Shown in pieces: positions 8,201 through 16,934 of a stretch of 64,000 bases of DNA. The translations under genes were made by a program, and so were the position numbers. The notes under the pieces are model-generated. The model saw only the letters and a program-made list of their open reading frames with translations. It was not told where the DNA came from and did no database searches. Each line of letters opens with the position of its first letter. Position 1 is the stretch's first letter. The stretch lies in assembly GCA_011523545.1 (NCBI GenBank), contig WTGN01000092.1, positions 1-64,000 on the forward strand, in the 5' to 3' direction. Origin of the DNA: Chloroflexota bacterium. GTDB lineage: Bacteria > Chloroflexota > Anaerolineae > Aggregatilineales > Phototrophicaceae.

Positions 8201-9274
8201 CTAGAATTGCACGTAGCTGTTTTCGGCCAAGACAAAGCGATGCGCGTCCGGCATGTTGGTCGCTGACGTGACGCGGGCGTTATCGGCCAGCAGGCTGCGA
8301 TCAATCCGCCCGAGGATATTTCGTATTTCGCAATTCTTCATGACGATGCTGGCTTCGATTTCGCTGCCTTCGACGATGACGTTGTCGCCAAGCGATGTGT
8401 AAGGCCCAACGTAGCTATTGCGGATGACCGTGTCCTGCCCGATGATGACGGGGCCGCGGATGACGCTGTCGATGATGCGGCTGCTGCGGCCGATGAGCAC
8501 ACGATGCGAGACTTCGCTGTCGCCTTCGACCTGGCCGCCGTTCTCCGGCGCCGGCGTGTAGGGCAGTTCCTCCAGCACCAGTTGATTCGCCATGATGATG
8601 GCGTTGGGCTTGCCGGCGTCAATCCACCAGCCGTTCAATTCATAAGAAGCGACGGGGCGTCCATCGTTAATCAGCACCTGGATAGCGTCCGTTATTTCCA
8701 ACTCGTTGCGCCCTGAAGGCTTGATGCGTTTGATGGCGTCAAAGATTGAGGCGCGAAAGAGATAAACGCCGGCGATCGCCAGGTTAGAGGGCGGCTCCTG
8801 CGGCTTTTCCACCACGCGGACGATGTTGCCGTTATCGATTTCGGCGATGCCAAAACGTGATGGGTCGGGCACCTTACCTAGTACAACCGCGGCTTCATTT
8901 TTCGAATCGGCAAAGGAGGTGAGCAAGCCGGTCATTTGATCTTGAAAGATGTTGTCGCCGAGAAAGACGGTGAATGGTTCATCGCCGACAAATTCCTGGC
9001 AGAGGCCAGTGGCATGGGCGAGCCCGCGCTGTTCGTCCTGCACGATGTATTCGATATTGACGCCGAGCAGACCGCCGTCGCCCAGGTTGGTGACAATGGG
9101 CGAATCCATGCTGTTGACGACGATGCCGATATCAGTCAGCCCCGCCTTCTTCAGCGCGTCCATCGCATAGTTTATCAGCCAGCGGTTGGCCACCGGCACC
9201 AGCGACTTCGGCATGGTCAAGGTCACCGGGCGCAAGCGCGTTCCCTGCCCCGCCGCCAAAATAAGCGCCTTCAT
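8201..9274 (-). CDS. Sugar-1-phosphate nucleotidylyltransferase, long form with beta-helix
   Basis: Activates a sugar 1-phosphate with dTTP or UTP, most likely glucose 1-phosphate to dTDP-glucose. The 357-residue protein opens with ILAAGQGTRLRPVTLTMPKS, the nucleotide-binding loop, has FLGDNIFQ and VEKPQEPPS, and ends in a left-handed beta-helix of hexapeptide-like repeats (VIIGQDTVIRNSYVGPYTSL). This matches the long RmlA/StrD-type enzymes. Start 9274 follows an AGGAG, and its ATG overlaps the stop of the small upstream ORF. It is convergent with the ATL gene, four bases apart. It could feed the polysaccharide cluster at 1.9-7.4 kb. Confidence 0.9.
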   Translation of the reverse strand: MKALILAAGQGTRLRPVTLTMPKSLVPVANRWLINYAMDALKKAGLTDIGIVVNSMDSPIVTNLGDGGLLGVNIEYIVQDEQRGLAHATGLCQEFVGDEPFTVFLGDNIFQDQMTGLLTSFADSKNEAAVVLGKVPDPSRFGIAEIDNGNIVRVVEKPQEPPSNLAIAGVYLFRASIFDAIKRIKPSGRNELEITDAIQVLINDGRPVASYELNGWWIDAGKPNAIIMANQLVLEELPYTPAPENGGQVEGDSEVSHRVLIGRSSRIIDSVIRGPVIIGQDTVIRNSYVGPYTSLGDNVIVEGSEIEASIVMKNCEIRNILGRIDRSLLADNARVTSATNMPDAHRFVLAENSYVQF

Positions 9275-9414
9275 CGCAGCTCCTGTTTGCCCTCGGCTGT
9301 CATCGTGATCTCTAAGCAATCGTAGCAGAGGATGGCATTTCGCGACAGGCGAACGACTACTTCTTGGCCAAGCGCGGCGGCGTCAAGCGCGGCCTGAATC
9401 GCCGGCGTCAGCAC
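9271..9414 (-). CDS. Small coupled ORF, 47 residues, unknown
   Basis: Begins with a GTG that overlaps the end of the methylase-MazG gene and ends in an ATGA overlap with the nucleotidylyltransferase start, so it would be translationally coupled on both sides. The predicted peptide is mildly acidic, with a short amphipathic helix (IQAALDAAALGQEV) followed by LSRNAILCYDCLEI containing a CxxC pair. No family is recognised. It could simply be a bridging ORF that keeps ribosomes moving to the next gene. Confidence 0.4.
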   Translation of the reverse strand: MLTPAIQAALDAAALGQEVVVRLSRNAILCYDCLEITMTAEGKQELR

Positions 9415-10853
9415 TCTAGCCGCTTGGCGCCTTGCCACCAGGCATCGAGCGTATCCAGGTCGCAATCCGCCAGGGACTTGCCCGCTTTGGCCGCCTGTGC
9501 CTCAACATGGCGGAAGCGCCGGTAGAACTTCGCATTAATTTCGCGCATGAGGCTCTCCGGATCATCGACGCCAAGCCAGCGCAGCCAATTGACCGACACG
9601 AAAATCAAATCGCCGATTTCTTTGACGCGCGCTTCCGTCGATGTCGCCGCGAGAACTTCAGCCAGTTCTTCCTCGAATTTTCCTTCGACGCCGCTTATAT
9701 CCGGCCAATCGAAACCGACTTTGGCCGCCCGCTGCGAGTATCGCTGGGCCACGAACAGAGCCGGCGCGCCCTTGGGTACGCCGTCCAGCATCGATTCATG
9801 CTTGTCGGGCTTTTCCGCCGCCTTGACCTCCTGCCAGATGCGCGAGAGCTGTTGGAGGTCGCCCGTTGCTTCCACATCGCCCCAAACATGCGGATGACGC
9901 CGAATCAATTTCTCGTTGAGGCGCTTTAGCAAATCGGGCATCTTGAACTCGCCGTCGTCGATGGCGATCTGCGTATGCAGCAGGACTTGCAAAAGCAGGT
10001 CGCCCATTTCCTCACAGAGCGCTTGCGCATCGTCGCCATCCAGCGCTTCAAGCGTCTCATGCGCTTCTTCCACCAGAAAGGGACGCAATGACTTGTGCGT
10101 CTGTTCGCGGTCCCAGGGGCAGCCCTCCGCCGAGCGTAAATGCGCGATGATATTCTGCGACGCTTCAAAGCTGCCCAACTCGGCCAGCGCCGGGATGTAC
10201 AGCGTGGTCATCACATCAATGCGAGAGCTGCGATCGATTTCGTAGAGCTTCAATGACTCGACCGCGCTCTCGGCCGTGCCAGCCGCGTGGATCAACTTGA
10301 CCGGGTAGTCGTCATCGTACTGGTTCATCAGCGTCAGTTTGAGGTTGGAGGCGACCGACCGGCTGTAAACCTGCGCCAGCAGCGCGGGCAGCGCCGGACT
10401 GATGGGCGGGTGATATTGCCCGGCCACAGCCAGCGCATCAAAGACTTGCAAGCCATCCAGCGCGTCGATGCCCAACAATGAAAGACAGGGCTCAACGAAG
10501 CTGATGCCGTGCACGATTTCAATTTGAAGCGATTCCGCGCGGGCGCACTGGAGGATTTCGGTGACCGTCGCCTCGCCAACCAGGGGATCGCCCGGCACCG
10601 CGTAGAGCACGTCCTCCCCGTCGCGCGCCATATCGAGTATCCGCTCCGCGATCTCGGCATAAACCGCTTCGAAATCATCATGGCGCTGGTAAATGTCATC
10701 AAAGCTGATGATTTCGCAGGTCGATGGCAGCGCCGCGACACAGGGATGACGCGCCGTGCGCAGATACAGCGTCTCGGCAGCGCTAATCTTTTCCCAGGCT
10801 TGAAGGCTTAAATCGCTGAGCGAACCCGGGCCCAGCCCCAATACGGTGATCAT
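9408..10853 (-). CDS. mazG: Fusion of tetrapyrrole-methylase-like domain and MazG nucleotide pyrophosphohydrolase (YabN type)
   Basis: A 481-residue two-domain protein. The N-terminal 220 residues resemble SAM-dependent tetrapyrrole methylases (ITVLGLGPGSLSDLSL, AVPGDPLVGEATV). The C-terminal half is a MazG nucleoside triphosphate pyrophosphohydrolase with CPWDREQTHKSLRPFLVEEA and the EExxE-type metal site in CEEMGDLLLQVLLH. MazG hydrolyses noncanonical or excess NTPs, cleaning the nucleotide pool. The same fusion is known as YabN in Bacillus. Start 10853 is chosen because the first strand begins there; an upstream in-frame start at 10883 adds ten unrelated residues. It follows rpsI in the same direction. 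Confidence 0.92.
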   Translation of the reverse strand: MITVLGLGPGSLSDLSLQAWEKISAAETLYLRTARHPCVAALPSTCEIISFDDIYQRHDDFEAVYAEIAERILDMARDGEDVLYAVPGDPLVGEATVTEILQCARAESLQIEIVHGISFVEPCLSLLGIDALDGLQVFDALAVAGQYHPPISPALPALLAQVYSRSVASNLKLTLMNQYDDDYPVKLIHAAGTAESAVESLKLYEIDRSSRIDVMTTLYIPALAELGSFEASQNIIAHLRSAEGCPWDREQTHKSLRPFLVEEAHETLEALDGDDAQALCEEMGDLLLQVLLHTQIAIDDGEFKMPDLLKRLNEKLIRRHPHVWGDVEATGDLQQLSRIWQEVKAAEKPDKHESMLDGVPKGAPALFVAQRYSQRAAKVGFDWPDISGVEGKFEEELAEVLAATSTEARVKEIGDLIFVSVNWLRWLGVDDPESLMREINAKFYRRFRHVEAQAAKAGKSLADCDLDTLDAWWQGAKRLEC

Positions 10854-10960
10854 CGGAAACTCAGTTAGGTCGTAAAGCCACAATCATGCGAGGCGCTAAG
10901 AAAATCAGCCAGCCCCCATCGCGAGCGCCGGCTGACCCTGAAGCAAGTTCCAATTGAAAA

Positions 10961-11356
10961 CTAGCGTTTGGTGTAGGTGGGCGCTTTGCGGGCGCGCTTG
11001 AGGCCGGGCTTTTTGCGTTCCTTGACGCGCGCATCCCGCGAAAGGAAACCTTCCCGCTTGAGTGTGCCACGCAGGTCCGGGTCAATCTTTTCCAGGGCGC
11101 GGGCGATGCCCAGCAGGATCGCGTCACGCTGGCCGGTGATGCCGCCGCCATTGACGTGCACCGAGACATCGTAGTGGCGTTCACCCCCGATGTGGGTCAG
11201 CGGCGCCAGGCAGGTTTCCATATCACCCAGGCGCGGCATGAACTCCAAGCCTTCTTTCCCGTTGATGATAAAGCGGCCCGTGCCACCGGGGAATAAACGA
11301 ACGCGCGCAGAAGCGGACTTCCGGCGGCCGATCCCCTCATAATACTGTGCAGACAT
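10961..11356 (-). CDS. rpsI: 30S ribosomal protein S9
   Basis: 131 residues, complete. It has YYEGIGRRKSASARVRLFPG at the start and the basic C-terminal tail ending TYTKR, which in ribosomes reaches the P-site tRNA. It is last in the ribosomal superoperon and follows rplM by about 80 bases. A weak inverted repeat (TCAGCC/GGCTGA) lies just downstream but lacks a T run, so transcription may continue into the MazG fusion gene. Confidence 0.98.
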   Translation of the reverse strand: MSAQYYEGIGRRKSASARVRLFPGGTGRFIINGKEGLEFMPRLGDMETCLAPLTHIGGERHYDVSVHVNGGGITGQRDAILLGIARALEKIDPDLRGTLKREGFLSRDARVKERKKPGLKRARKAPTYTKR

Positions 11357-11437
11357 TCATTCGCTCCCCGAATCCTGCATCGCGCGGGCGGCTCATCAGC
11401 GCAGCGCTCGGCGATACATTTGATTCTTCATTCCTTT

Positions 11438-11881
11438 TCACAATTCCAGGTCTTGCGGCTGCTGCGCTTGATGCGGATGGTCGGCGCCGGCGTAAATCTT
11501 GAGCTTCTTGAACATTTGCCTTCCAAGCGGCCCTTTGGGCAGCATGCCTTTGATAGCAAACTTCAGCGCGCGAGTGGGGAATTTGTCCATCATTTCGCGC
11601 AGGGTCATCGAGCGCAAACCACCCGGATAACCGCTGTGGCGATAATAGGTTTTCTGGTCCATCCGCTTGCCGGTCACATGAATCTTGTCGGCATTGATGA
11701 TGATGACATAATCGCCCGTATCGAGATGGGGCGTGAAGTATGGCTTGTGCGTGCCGCGCAGCAAAGGCGCCACTTTTGAAGCCACGCGCCCCAGCGTCAT
11801 GCCCTTCGCGTCCACCACCCACCAACGCCGCTCAATGACGGCTGGCGTCGTCGCGTAGGTCTTCTGCACCATTTGTCTCAT
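11438..11881 (-). CDS. rplM: 50S ribosomal protein L13
   Basis: 147 residues. An early 23S-binding protein of the large subunit. Recognised by RRWWVVDAKGMTLGRVAS, GDYVIIINADKIHVTGKR and YRHSGYPGGLR. Its start overlaps the truA stop by four bases (ATGA), coupling the two. The rplM-rpsI pairing is the standard order. Confidence 0.98.
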   Translation of the reverse strand: MRQMVQKTYATTPAVIERRWWVVDAKGMTLGRVASKVAPLLRGTHKPYFTPHLDTGDYVIIINADKIHVTGKRMDQKTYYRHSGYPGGLRSMTLREMMDKFPTRALKFAIKGMLPKGPLGRQMFKKLKIYAGADHPHQAQQPQDLEL

Positions 11882-12702
11882 GTTTGTCCCTCCAGCGCAG
11901 CCGCCGGTCGAATGGCCGTCGGCGTTGATGTCTCAATCTCTTGACGCGCCGGGTAGCCAACCGTTTCCAGTATCAGCCCCTTGGCCGGCGCCAGCGTCTT
12001 CACTCTGCTTAAATCCCGGCTCAGCAGAATCGCTTCGAATTCACGCGGCGTCATGATGCCTCTGCCCACCTGCGCCAGCATGCCAACCAAGCGCCGGACC
12101 ATGTGGTACAAGAATGCGCTGCCGCGGATTCGATAGATATAAGTCAAGCCATAGTCTCCCAGTTCTTGTTCCCATATCGACAGATAGACCTGTCTCACCG
12201 TATTGCTGCTGCCCGCCTGTGGCGGCGTGCCAAAGGCGGCGAAGTCATGCTCGCCCAGGCAGATTGCCGCCGCCGCGTTCATGCGCTCAAGATCAAGCGT
12301 CACGCCAACAAGCTGCCAGGCCTGCCGCTCGAGCAGCGGCTGGCGCGCCACCGGCGTCGCGATACGATAGGCGTACTGCCGCCAAAGCGCGTCAAAACGC
12401 GGATGGAAGCCAGCCTGTGGGCACAGCGCCTGCAGGGCGATATCGGACGGAAGCTGAGAATTGACCGCTCGCAACAGTTCATCCTGGCCATGCTTCCAAT
12501 CACTATCGAAGGCAATCACCTGGCCCAGCGCATGCACGCCTGTGTCGGTTCGCCCGGCCGCGACAACGCGGACCTCCTGCGCCGTCACTTTGCTCAGCGC
12601 CGCTTCCACCGCGGATTGTATCGTTGGGGCGGGCGCCGGCTGCCGCTGAAAACCTTGATAGGCGGTTCCATCATAAGCCAGCGCCGCGCGATACCGCGTC
12701 AT
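11878..12702 (-). CDS. truA: tRNA pseudouridine synthase A
   Basis: Makes pseudouridine at positions 38-40 in the anticodon stem-loop of many tRNAs. 274 residues. The catalytic aspartate, D53, sits in AAGRTDTGVHALGQV, and SAFLYHMVRRLVG is the conserved C-terminal motif. An in-frame TTG at 12717 overlaps the rplQ stop and could be the true coupled start; the ATG at 12702 begins five residues later and fits the family start better. It lies between rplQ and rplM, a common place for truA in bacteria with this ribosomal gene order. Confidence 0.96.
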   Translation of the reverse strand: MTRYRAALAYDGTAYQGFQRQPAPAPTIQSAVEAALSKVTAQEVRVVAAGRTDTGVHALGQVIAFDSDWKHGQDELLRAVNSQLPSDIALQALCPQAGFHPRFDALWRQYAYRIATPVARQPLLERQAWQLVGVTLDLERMNAAAAICLGEHDFAAFGTPPQAGSSNTVRQVYLSIWEQELGDYGLTYIYRIRGSAFLYHMVRRLVGMLAQVGRGIMTPREFEAILLSRDLSRVKTLAPAKGLILETVGYPARQEIETSTPTAIRPAAALEGQT

Positions 12703-12713
12703 AGCGCCCGGCT

Positions 12714-13121
12714 TCAATCTTCCACCGCGTAGTCCACCAGCTCGATCAAAGCCATCTCGGCGTTATCGCCCTTACGCGGCCCCAGCTTCAGAATCCGCGT
12801 GTAACCGCCGGGCCGATCGGCATACAACGGCGCCAATTCATCAAAAACGACACCCACCAAATCGCGATCGTTGTTCAAGCGGCGCGCAACCTGACGGCGC
12901 GCGTGAACAGCGACCAGGTTGTCGCCTTTCGCTTCCGCCTTGGCCAGCCCGCGTTTGGCAATCGTGATCAAGCGCTCGGCATGCCCTTGCACAAACTTCG
13001 CCTTGGGGAAGGTCGTCCTGATACGTCCATGGATCAGCAGCTGACTCGCCAAATTCATCCGCAAGGCTTTTCGATGACTGCCGCTGCGGTTTAGTTTTTT
13101 GCCATGACGCCGATGTCGCAT
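12714..13121 (-). CDS. rplQ: 50S ribosomal protein L17
   Basis: 135 residues, beginning MRHRRHGKKLNRSGSHRKAL, the strongly conserved start of L17, and ending in an acidic tail (ELVDYAVED). L17 binds near the exit side of the large subunit. It follows rpoA by 20 bases, the usual end of the alpha operon. Confidence 0.98.
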   Translation of the reverse strand: MRHRRHGKKLNRSGSHRKALRMNLASQLLIHGRIRTTFPKAKFVQGHAERLITIAKRGLAKAEAKGDNLVAVHARRQVARRLNNDRDLVGVVFDELAPLYADRPGGYTRILKLGPRKGDNAEMALIELVDYAVED

Positions 13122-13141
13122 TGTTGCGCCTCGCTTATCTG

Positions 13142-14161
13142 CTACTCAGTCTTCTCATGCGGCCAGTAGTTCTTTTCCTGCAGTTTCAATTCCAGCTCAT
13201 CCAGCGATTTTTCGCCGAAGTTGCGGATCGCCAACATGGCGTCCTGGCCACGGTTCAACATGTCCAGCACATCACCCACTGACGTGATGCCGGTCCGCTT
13301 GAGCGAGTTGAAGACGCGCACACTCAAGTCCAGCTCTTCAATCGGTTTGTCATACAGCGGTGGATATGTCGGCTCGTCTTCTATCTGCGGCGGCAATTCG
13401 ATGGATTGGAACCAGTCTTCATCAACGCCGGCGACCACCTTGAGGTGATGCATCATGATCTGCGCCGCTTGCGCCAGCGCCTCTTCCGGCCGGATCGTGC
13501 CGTCGGTCCAAAGCTCAAGCACCAGCCGGTCATAATTGGTGCGCTGCCCCACGCGGGCGCGCTCGACTTCAAAGTTCACCCGCTTGATGGGGCTGAAGAT
13601 GGCGTCCACAGGCAATTCGCCGATGGGCAGGCGTCCGCGGTCTTCGGCCGGGCTGAATCCACGCCCGCTGCGCACTTCTAATTCCATCTCCATATTGACA
13701 TCAGGCCCGTCGACGGTGAAGAGGTAGAGGCTTGGGTTCTCGATCTGCACCTCCGGCGGCGCGATGATATCAGCGGCTGTCACAATCCCGTCGGCGCCAC
13801 TATAGGTGAGGCGCAGGCGCGAGCTCTCGACGCCGTGAAGCAGCAGACGCAACTGCTTGATTTGCAAGATCAACTGCGTCATATCTTCGCGCACATTGGG
13901 AATCTCGGAAAATTCGTGATGTACATCGGAGACGCGGATGCTCGTCACGGCGGCGCCCGGCAGCGACGAGAGCAAGACACGGCGCAAAGCGTTGCCCAGG
14001 GTCAAACCATAGCCGCTTTCCAGCGGGCTGACGACGAAACGGCCGTAATCCTTTGTGATGTTCTGGCTCTCCACCTGATGCGGCAGCACCATGTTGGCGG
14101 TCACCATGTTGGCATCGGCCGTGCTTGACCCGATTGACGCGGTCTCTGTTGGGTATACCAT
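13142..14161 (-). CDS. rpoA: RNA polymerase alpha subunit
   Basis: 339 residues with both domains. The N-terminal assembly domain carries GRFVVSPLESGYGLTLGNALRRVLL. The C-terminal domain that touches UP elements and activators has LSVRVFNSLKRTGITSVGDVL and FGEKSLDELELKL. The N terminus before the conserved fold is about 25 residues long and low in conservation, so a downstream start such as the ATG near 14107 is possible. In many bacteria rpsD lies just upstream; here rpsK is directly upstream and rpsD is missing. Confidence 0.97.
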   Translation of the reverse strand: MVYPTETASIGSSTADANMVTANMVLPHQVESQNITKDYGRFVVSPLESGYGLTLGNALRRVLLSSLPGAAVTSIRVSDVHHEFSEIPNVREDMTQLILQIKQLRLLLHGVESSRLRLTYSGADGIVTAADIIAPPEVQIENPSLYLFTVDGPDVNMEMELEVRSGRGFSPAEDRGRLPIGELPVDAIFSPIKRVNFEVERARVGQRTNYDRLVLELWTDGTIRPEEALAQAAQIMMHHLKVVAGVDEDWFQSIELPPQIEDEPTYPPLYDKPIEELDLSVRVFNSLKRTGITSVGDVLDMLNRGQDAMLAIRNFGEKSLDELELKLQEKNYWPHEKTE

Positions 14162-14182
14162 ATAGCCAGGTTTGCCTTTCGA

Positions 14183-14581
14183 CTAAACGCGCCGGCGCTT
14201 TGGCGGGCGAACGCCATTGTGCGGCACTGGGGTCACGTCAGAGATTGATCTTACCTTTAAGCCGCTTTGTTGAATTGACCGTATCGCCGCTTCACGGCCG
14301 GGGCCGGGGCCCTTCACAAAGATATCGACTTCTTTCATGCCATGCTGCTGTGAATTGGCCGCTGCCGTCTCCGCCGCCATACGCGCCGCGTAGGGCGTGT
14401 TCTTGCGGCTGCCGGCGAAACCGGAGGTGCCGGCGCTCGCCCAGGTGATGACATTGCCCGACTGATCGGTCATGGACACGATCGTGTTGTTAAAGGTGGC
14501 ATGAATATGCGCCTGCCCGTAGGGTATATTTTTGAAGACCCGTCTGGCAGTTCCGCGACTGCCTCGCCTTGCTCTTGCCAT
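14183..14581 (-). CDS. rpsK: 30S ribosomal protein S11
   Basis: 132 residues. It has the conserved core GQAHIHATFNNTIVSMTDQSG and the C-terminal motif DVTPVPHNGVRPPKRRRV. It is part of the small-subunit platform that lines the mRNA exit. It is 21 bases from rpoA and about 110 bases after rpsM; the rpsM-rpsK gap contains only weak inverted repeats. Confidence 0.98.
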   Translation of the reverse strand: MARARRGSRGTARRVFKNIPYGQAHIHATFNNTIVSMTDQSGNVITWASAGTSGFAGSRKNTPYAARMAAETAAANSQQHGMKEVDIFVKGPGPGREAAIRSIQQSGLKVRSISDVTPVPHNGVRPPKRRRV

Positions 14582-14695
14582 TCATACGCTCCCGAAGGAC
14601 TAAGTTTCCGCTGTCAATAACCACCGTCTATCGCGATACAAAGGTGGCCGCTCTAAGAAATCAAGCCGCTTGCGAACGGCGGCCCAAGCCGCGAT

Positions 14696-15082
14696 CTATT
14701 TCTTGGTGGCGCCCCGACGGCGGCCACGACCGGCAACCGTCTGCTTCTTGCCGCGGCGCGTGCGCCCGTTAGTCTTGGTACGCTGCCCGCGAACGGGCAG
14801 ACGCCGCCGATGGCGCAGACCGCGGTAAGAATTGATCTCCATCAGACGCTTGATATTCAATTGGGTTTGCCGGCGCAGGTCGCCTTCAATAGTCAAGCCG
14901 CTAATCACCTCGCGGATGCGCTGCAACTCGCTCTCGCTCAAGTCGCGCACGCGGGTGCTGTGGTCAATGCCGGCGCTATTCAATAACTTCTGACTGGTAG
15001 ATTTGCCAATGCCATAGATGTAAGTCAAGCCGATGACGATGCGCTTGTCACGTGGCAGATCGACACCTTCAATACGAGCCAT
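14696..15082 (-). CDS. rpsM: 30S ribosomal protein S13
   Basis: 128 residues beginning MARIEGVDLPRDKRI, with the helix-two-turn-helix region LTYIYGIGKSTSQKLL and the conserved RGLRHRRRLPVRGQRTKTN. Its C-terminal tail is rich in lysine and arginine and contacts P-site tRNA at the subunit interface. An AGGAGG-like site precedes the start. It follows rpmJ by about 30 bases. Confidence 0.98.
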   Translation of the reverse strand: MARIEGVDLPRDKRIVIGLTYIYGIGKSTSQKLLNSAGIDHSTRVRDLSESELQRIREVISGLTIEGDLRRQTQLNIKRLMEINSYRGLRHRRRLPVRGQRTKTNGRTRRGKKQTVAGRGRRRGATKK

Positions 15083-15112
15083 CGTGTTCCTCCTTTATGT
15101 GCCCTGGCCGGG

Positions 15113-15226
15113 CTAGCCCTGCCGCTGCTTGTGCTTCGGGTTCTCGCAGATGATCATCACGCGGCGTTTGCGCTTGATGACCCGGCATTTCGGGCAACGG
15201 CGCTTGACACTTGCTGATACCTTCAT
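15113..15226 (-). CDS. rpmJ: 50S ribosomal protein L36
   Basis: A 37-residue gene read directly from the minus strand. It encodes MKVSASVKRRCPKCRVIKR and continues to a C-terminal CENPKHKQRQG. The zinc-binding set of C11, C14, C27 and H32 is complete, so this is the zinc-containing L36. It is the first gene after a good promoter at 15392-15420 and leads the rpmJ-rpsM-rpsK-rpoA-rplQ group. Confidence 0.97.
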   Translation of the reverse strand: MKVSASVKRRCPKCRVIKRKRRVMIICENPKHKQRQG

Positions 15227-15391
15227 TTGCTTATCCTTAGTTTTGCTTCAACCCGCAGTTTCCACTGTCGCCAACAGGCGCACACTCTACAGAGCCATCC
15301 TGCTGCAGATGCGCCAACTGACTGTTATGTACATACTTCCTACGCTTCAATCGCTTTGCATGCCATATCGCGCGATTGAGTGCGAACGGGC

Positions 15392-15420
15392 AGTTTATCA
15401 CAAGGCCGCCAAATGGTAAA
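15392..15420 (-). promoter_or_regulatory. Promoter for the rpmJ-rpsM-rpsK-rpoA group
   Basis: On the minus strand, TTTACC (15420-15415) and TAAACT (15397-15392) are 17 bases apart, with a TGA just before the -10 that makes an extended -10 (TGATAAACT). The predicted start leaves a leader of about 160 bases before rpmJ, long enough for ribosomal-protein feedback control. It lies between the hydrolase stop and rpmJ, so the alpha operon need not depend on readthrough from map. Confidence 0.7.
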
Positions 15421-15445
15421 GGACGCTTTCTGCATTCGGTCAAAG

Positions 15446-16915
15446 TCAGGGGCGGATGTAAAAGTCGGGCGAAGTCAAGCCCTCCATACAGACGTCTTCG
15501 GGCTGGCGCTGCGGGTCGGCGAGGAAGGACAGCGCGATCGATTCAGCGCAGGCCGCGTCAGCGGTAAACAGTACGCCATGTCCGGCATCCGGGAACACGT
15601 AATGCCAACTGTTCGCCAGGTGTTTCGCCGCCTCTTCACCCCAGTGCGGCGGTGTGGCCGGGTCGAAATAGCCCGATAACAGCAGCGTCGGGATATCGCT
15701 TTCCACCGGTTGGTTCTCCCGTGCAGAAGATCGCGGCACATCCCAGCTTTTGCAGTCATTTAGGTAAGAAATTGCCCACTCGACCCAAGCGCGTCTCAGC
15801 ACGCCATGCAGGTTCGCCGCCCGATTTGCAATGAGTTCTCGCCGGTTGAAGGGCGCCTCTTCCGCACAGAGGAAGCTGAGCAAGGTCCCTTCGCTGGATA
15901 AATCGGATGTGTCCGGCGCGTCCGTCTCTATCGGTGCCGTTTCCCCATCTACACGAGCTGGATGAAAGTCATATTCCCCCCGCGCATAGGCATCTATCTT
16001 CGCGGGCAAAAACGGAATCAAGTGTTTCTCATAGAGGCTGTAGCGCACATCGAAGACGAAGTCCTGGCCCGTTATCGTAATGGGATAGTCATATTCCTCC
16101 CTTTGGATCTCAACGGGGCTCCGATCCAAAGTTTCCATAACATAATTGAATGAACTTCGCAAATTTGAATAGGCGCGCCTGCATTCCACGTTCGCGTCGC
16201 AGCTGCTGAATATGCGGGCAACGGATTGATTGCCATTGAGCGCCAGCTCTTCAAAAATGTTCAGGTGCAGCGGCAGCACGCCATCCAGCATGAGCGCCCG
16301 GATGCGCTGCGGAAAGTCGCGCGCGAAGGTTAATGCCAGACGCGAACCATACGAGAAGCCATAGACATTGGCTTTGTCGATACCCAGCACCACCAGCAAG
16401 TCCTGCAAGTCATGGGCGTCGCTGGCGCTATTGTAGGCGCGCAAGGCGATACCTTCTTTGACTAGGCGCCGAAAACAAGGCTGACTCCAAGCGGGATCGA
16501 GATAATCCGTCTGGTCGTCCAGCTCATAACAATTGAGTGAGGGGCGCGAAAAACCGGCGCCTCGCTGGTCGATTGCGATGATTTGGTAGCGCTGATGCAG
16601 CTGCGATTGCAGAATTTGCGCGATGTCTTCGGCTACGGGCGCGCCCGGCCCACCAGCCAGGTACAGGATTGGCGCCTTGCCTGTTGGCTGCCGCGCCGCA
16701 ATTTGAGCGACAAATCGTTCAAGATCCCAACTTGCCTCGCGCGCCTGACGATCTTCCGGGACGACCAGAAAGCCACAACTTATTTCAGCGCTGTATTCGC
16801 GCGCCAGGCGTCGAATGCTGTCGGGGCAGTCACTGGTCTCATATTGGGGGGTAATGCTTTGGGCAGCGGCATTGAACGCCAGCATTAGAACGCAAAAGCC
16901 GAGGAACAGCTTCAT
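15446..16915 (-). CDS. Secreted alpha/beta hydrolase, TAP-like (peptidase S33 family)
   Basis: 489 residues with a signal peptide (MKLFLGFCVLMLAFNAAAQS), so it is likely exported. The core has the oxyanion region LYLAGGPGAP, the nucleophile motif GFSYGSRLAL with the catalytic serine, the acid in SGYFDPATPPHWGE and the histidine in DAGHGVLF. The C-terminal cap resembles tripeptidyl aminopeptidases of Streptomyces, so proline-type or tripeptide release is plausible but unproven. The start at 16915 fits the signal peptide; a GTG at 16930 is also in frame. It lies between map and rpmJ, where infA is often found, and looks like an insertion into the ribosomal locus. Confidence 0.88.
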   Translation of the reverse strand: MKLFLGFCVLMLAFNAAAQSITPQYETSDCPDSIRRLAREYSAEISCGFLVVPEDRQAREASWDLERFVAQIAARQPTGKAPILYLAGGPGAPVAEDIAQILQSQLHQRYQIIAIDQRGAGFSRPSLNCYELDDQTDYLDPAWSQPCFRRLVKEGIALRAYNSASDAHDLQDLLVVLGIDKANVYGFSYGSRLALTFARDFPQRIRALMLDGVLPLHLNIFEELALNGNQSVARIFSSCDANVECRRAYSNLRSSFNYVMETLDRSPVEIQREEYDYPITITGQDFVFDVRYSLYEKHLIPFLPAKIDAYARGEYDFHPARVDGETAPIETDAPDTSDLSSEGTLLSFLCAEEAPFNRRELIANRAANLHGVLRRAWVEWAISYLNDCKSWDVPRSSARENQPVESDIPTLLLSGYFDPATPPHWGEEAAKHLANSWHYVFPDAGHGVLFTADAACAESIALSFLADPQRQPEDVCMEGLTSPDFYIRP

Positions 16916-16934
16916 CACCGTTTGCACCACTGTT

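Noticed and set aside
15237..15443. Candidate infA in the rpmJ upstream gap (68-residue frame)
   Set aside because: The translation has none of the IF-1 OB-fold motifs; the region holds a promoter and leader.
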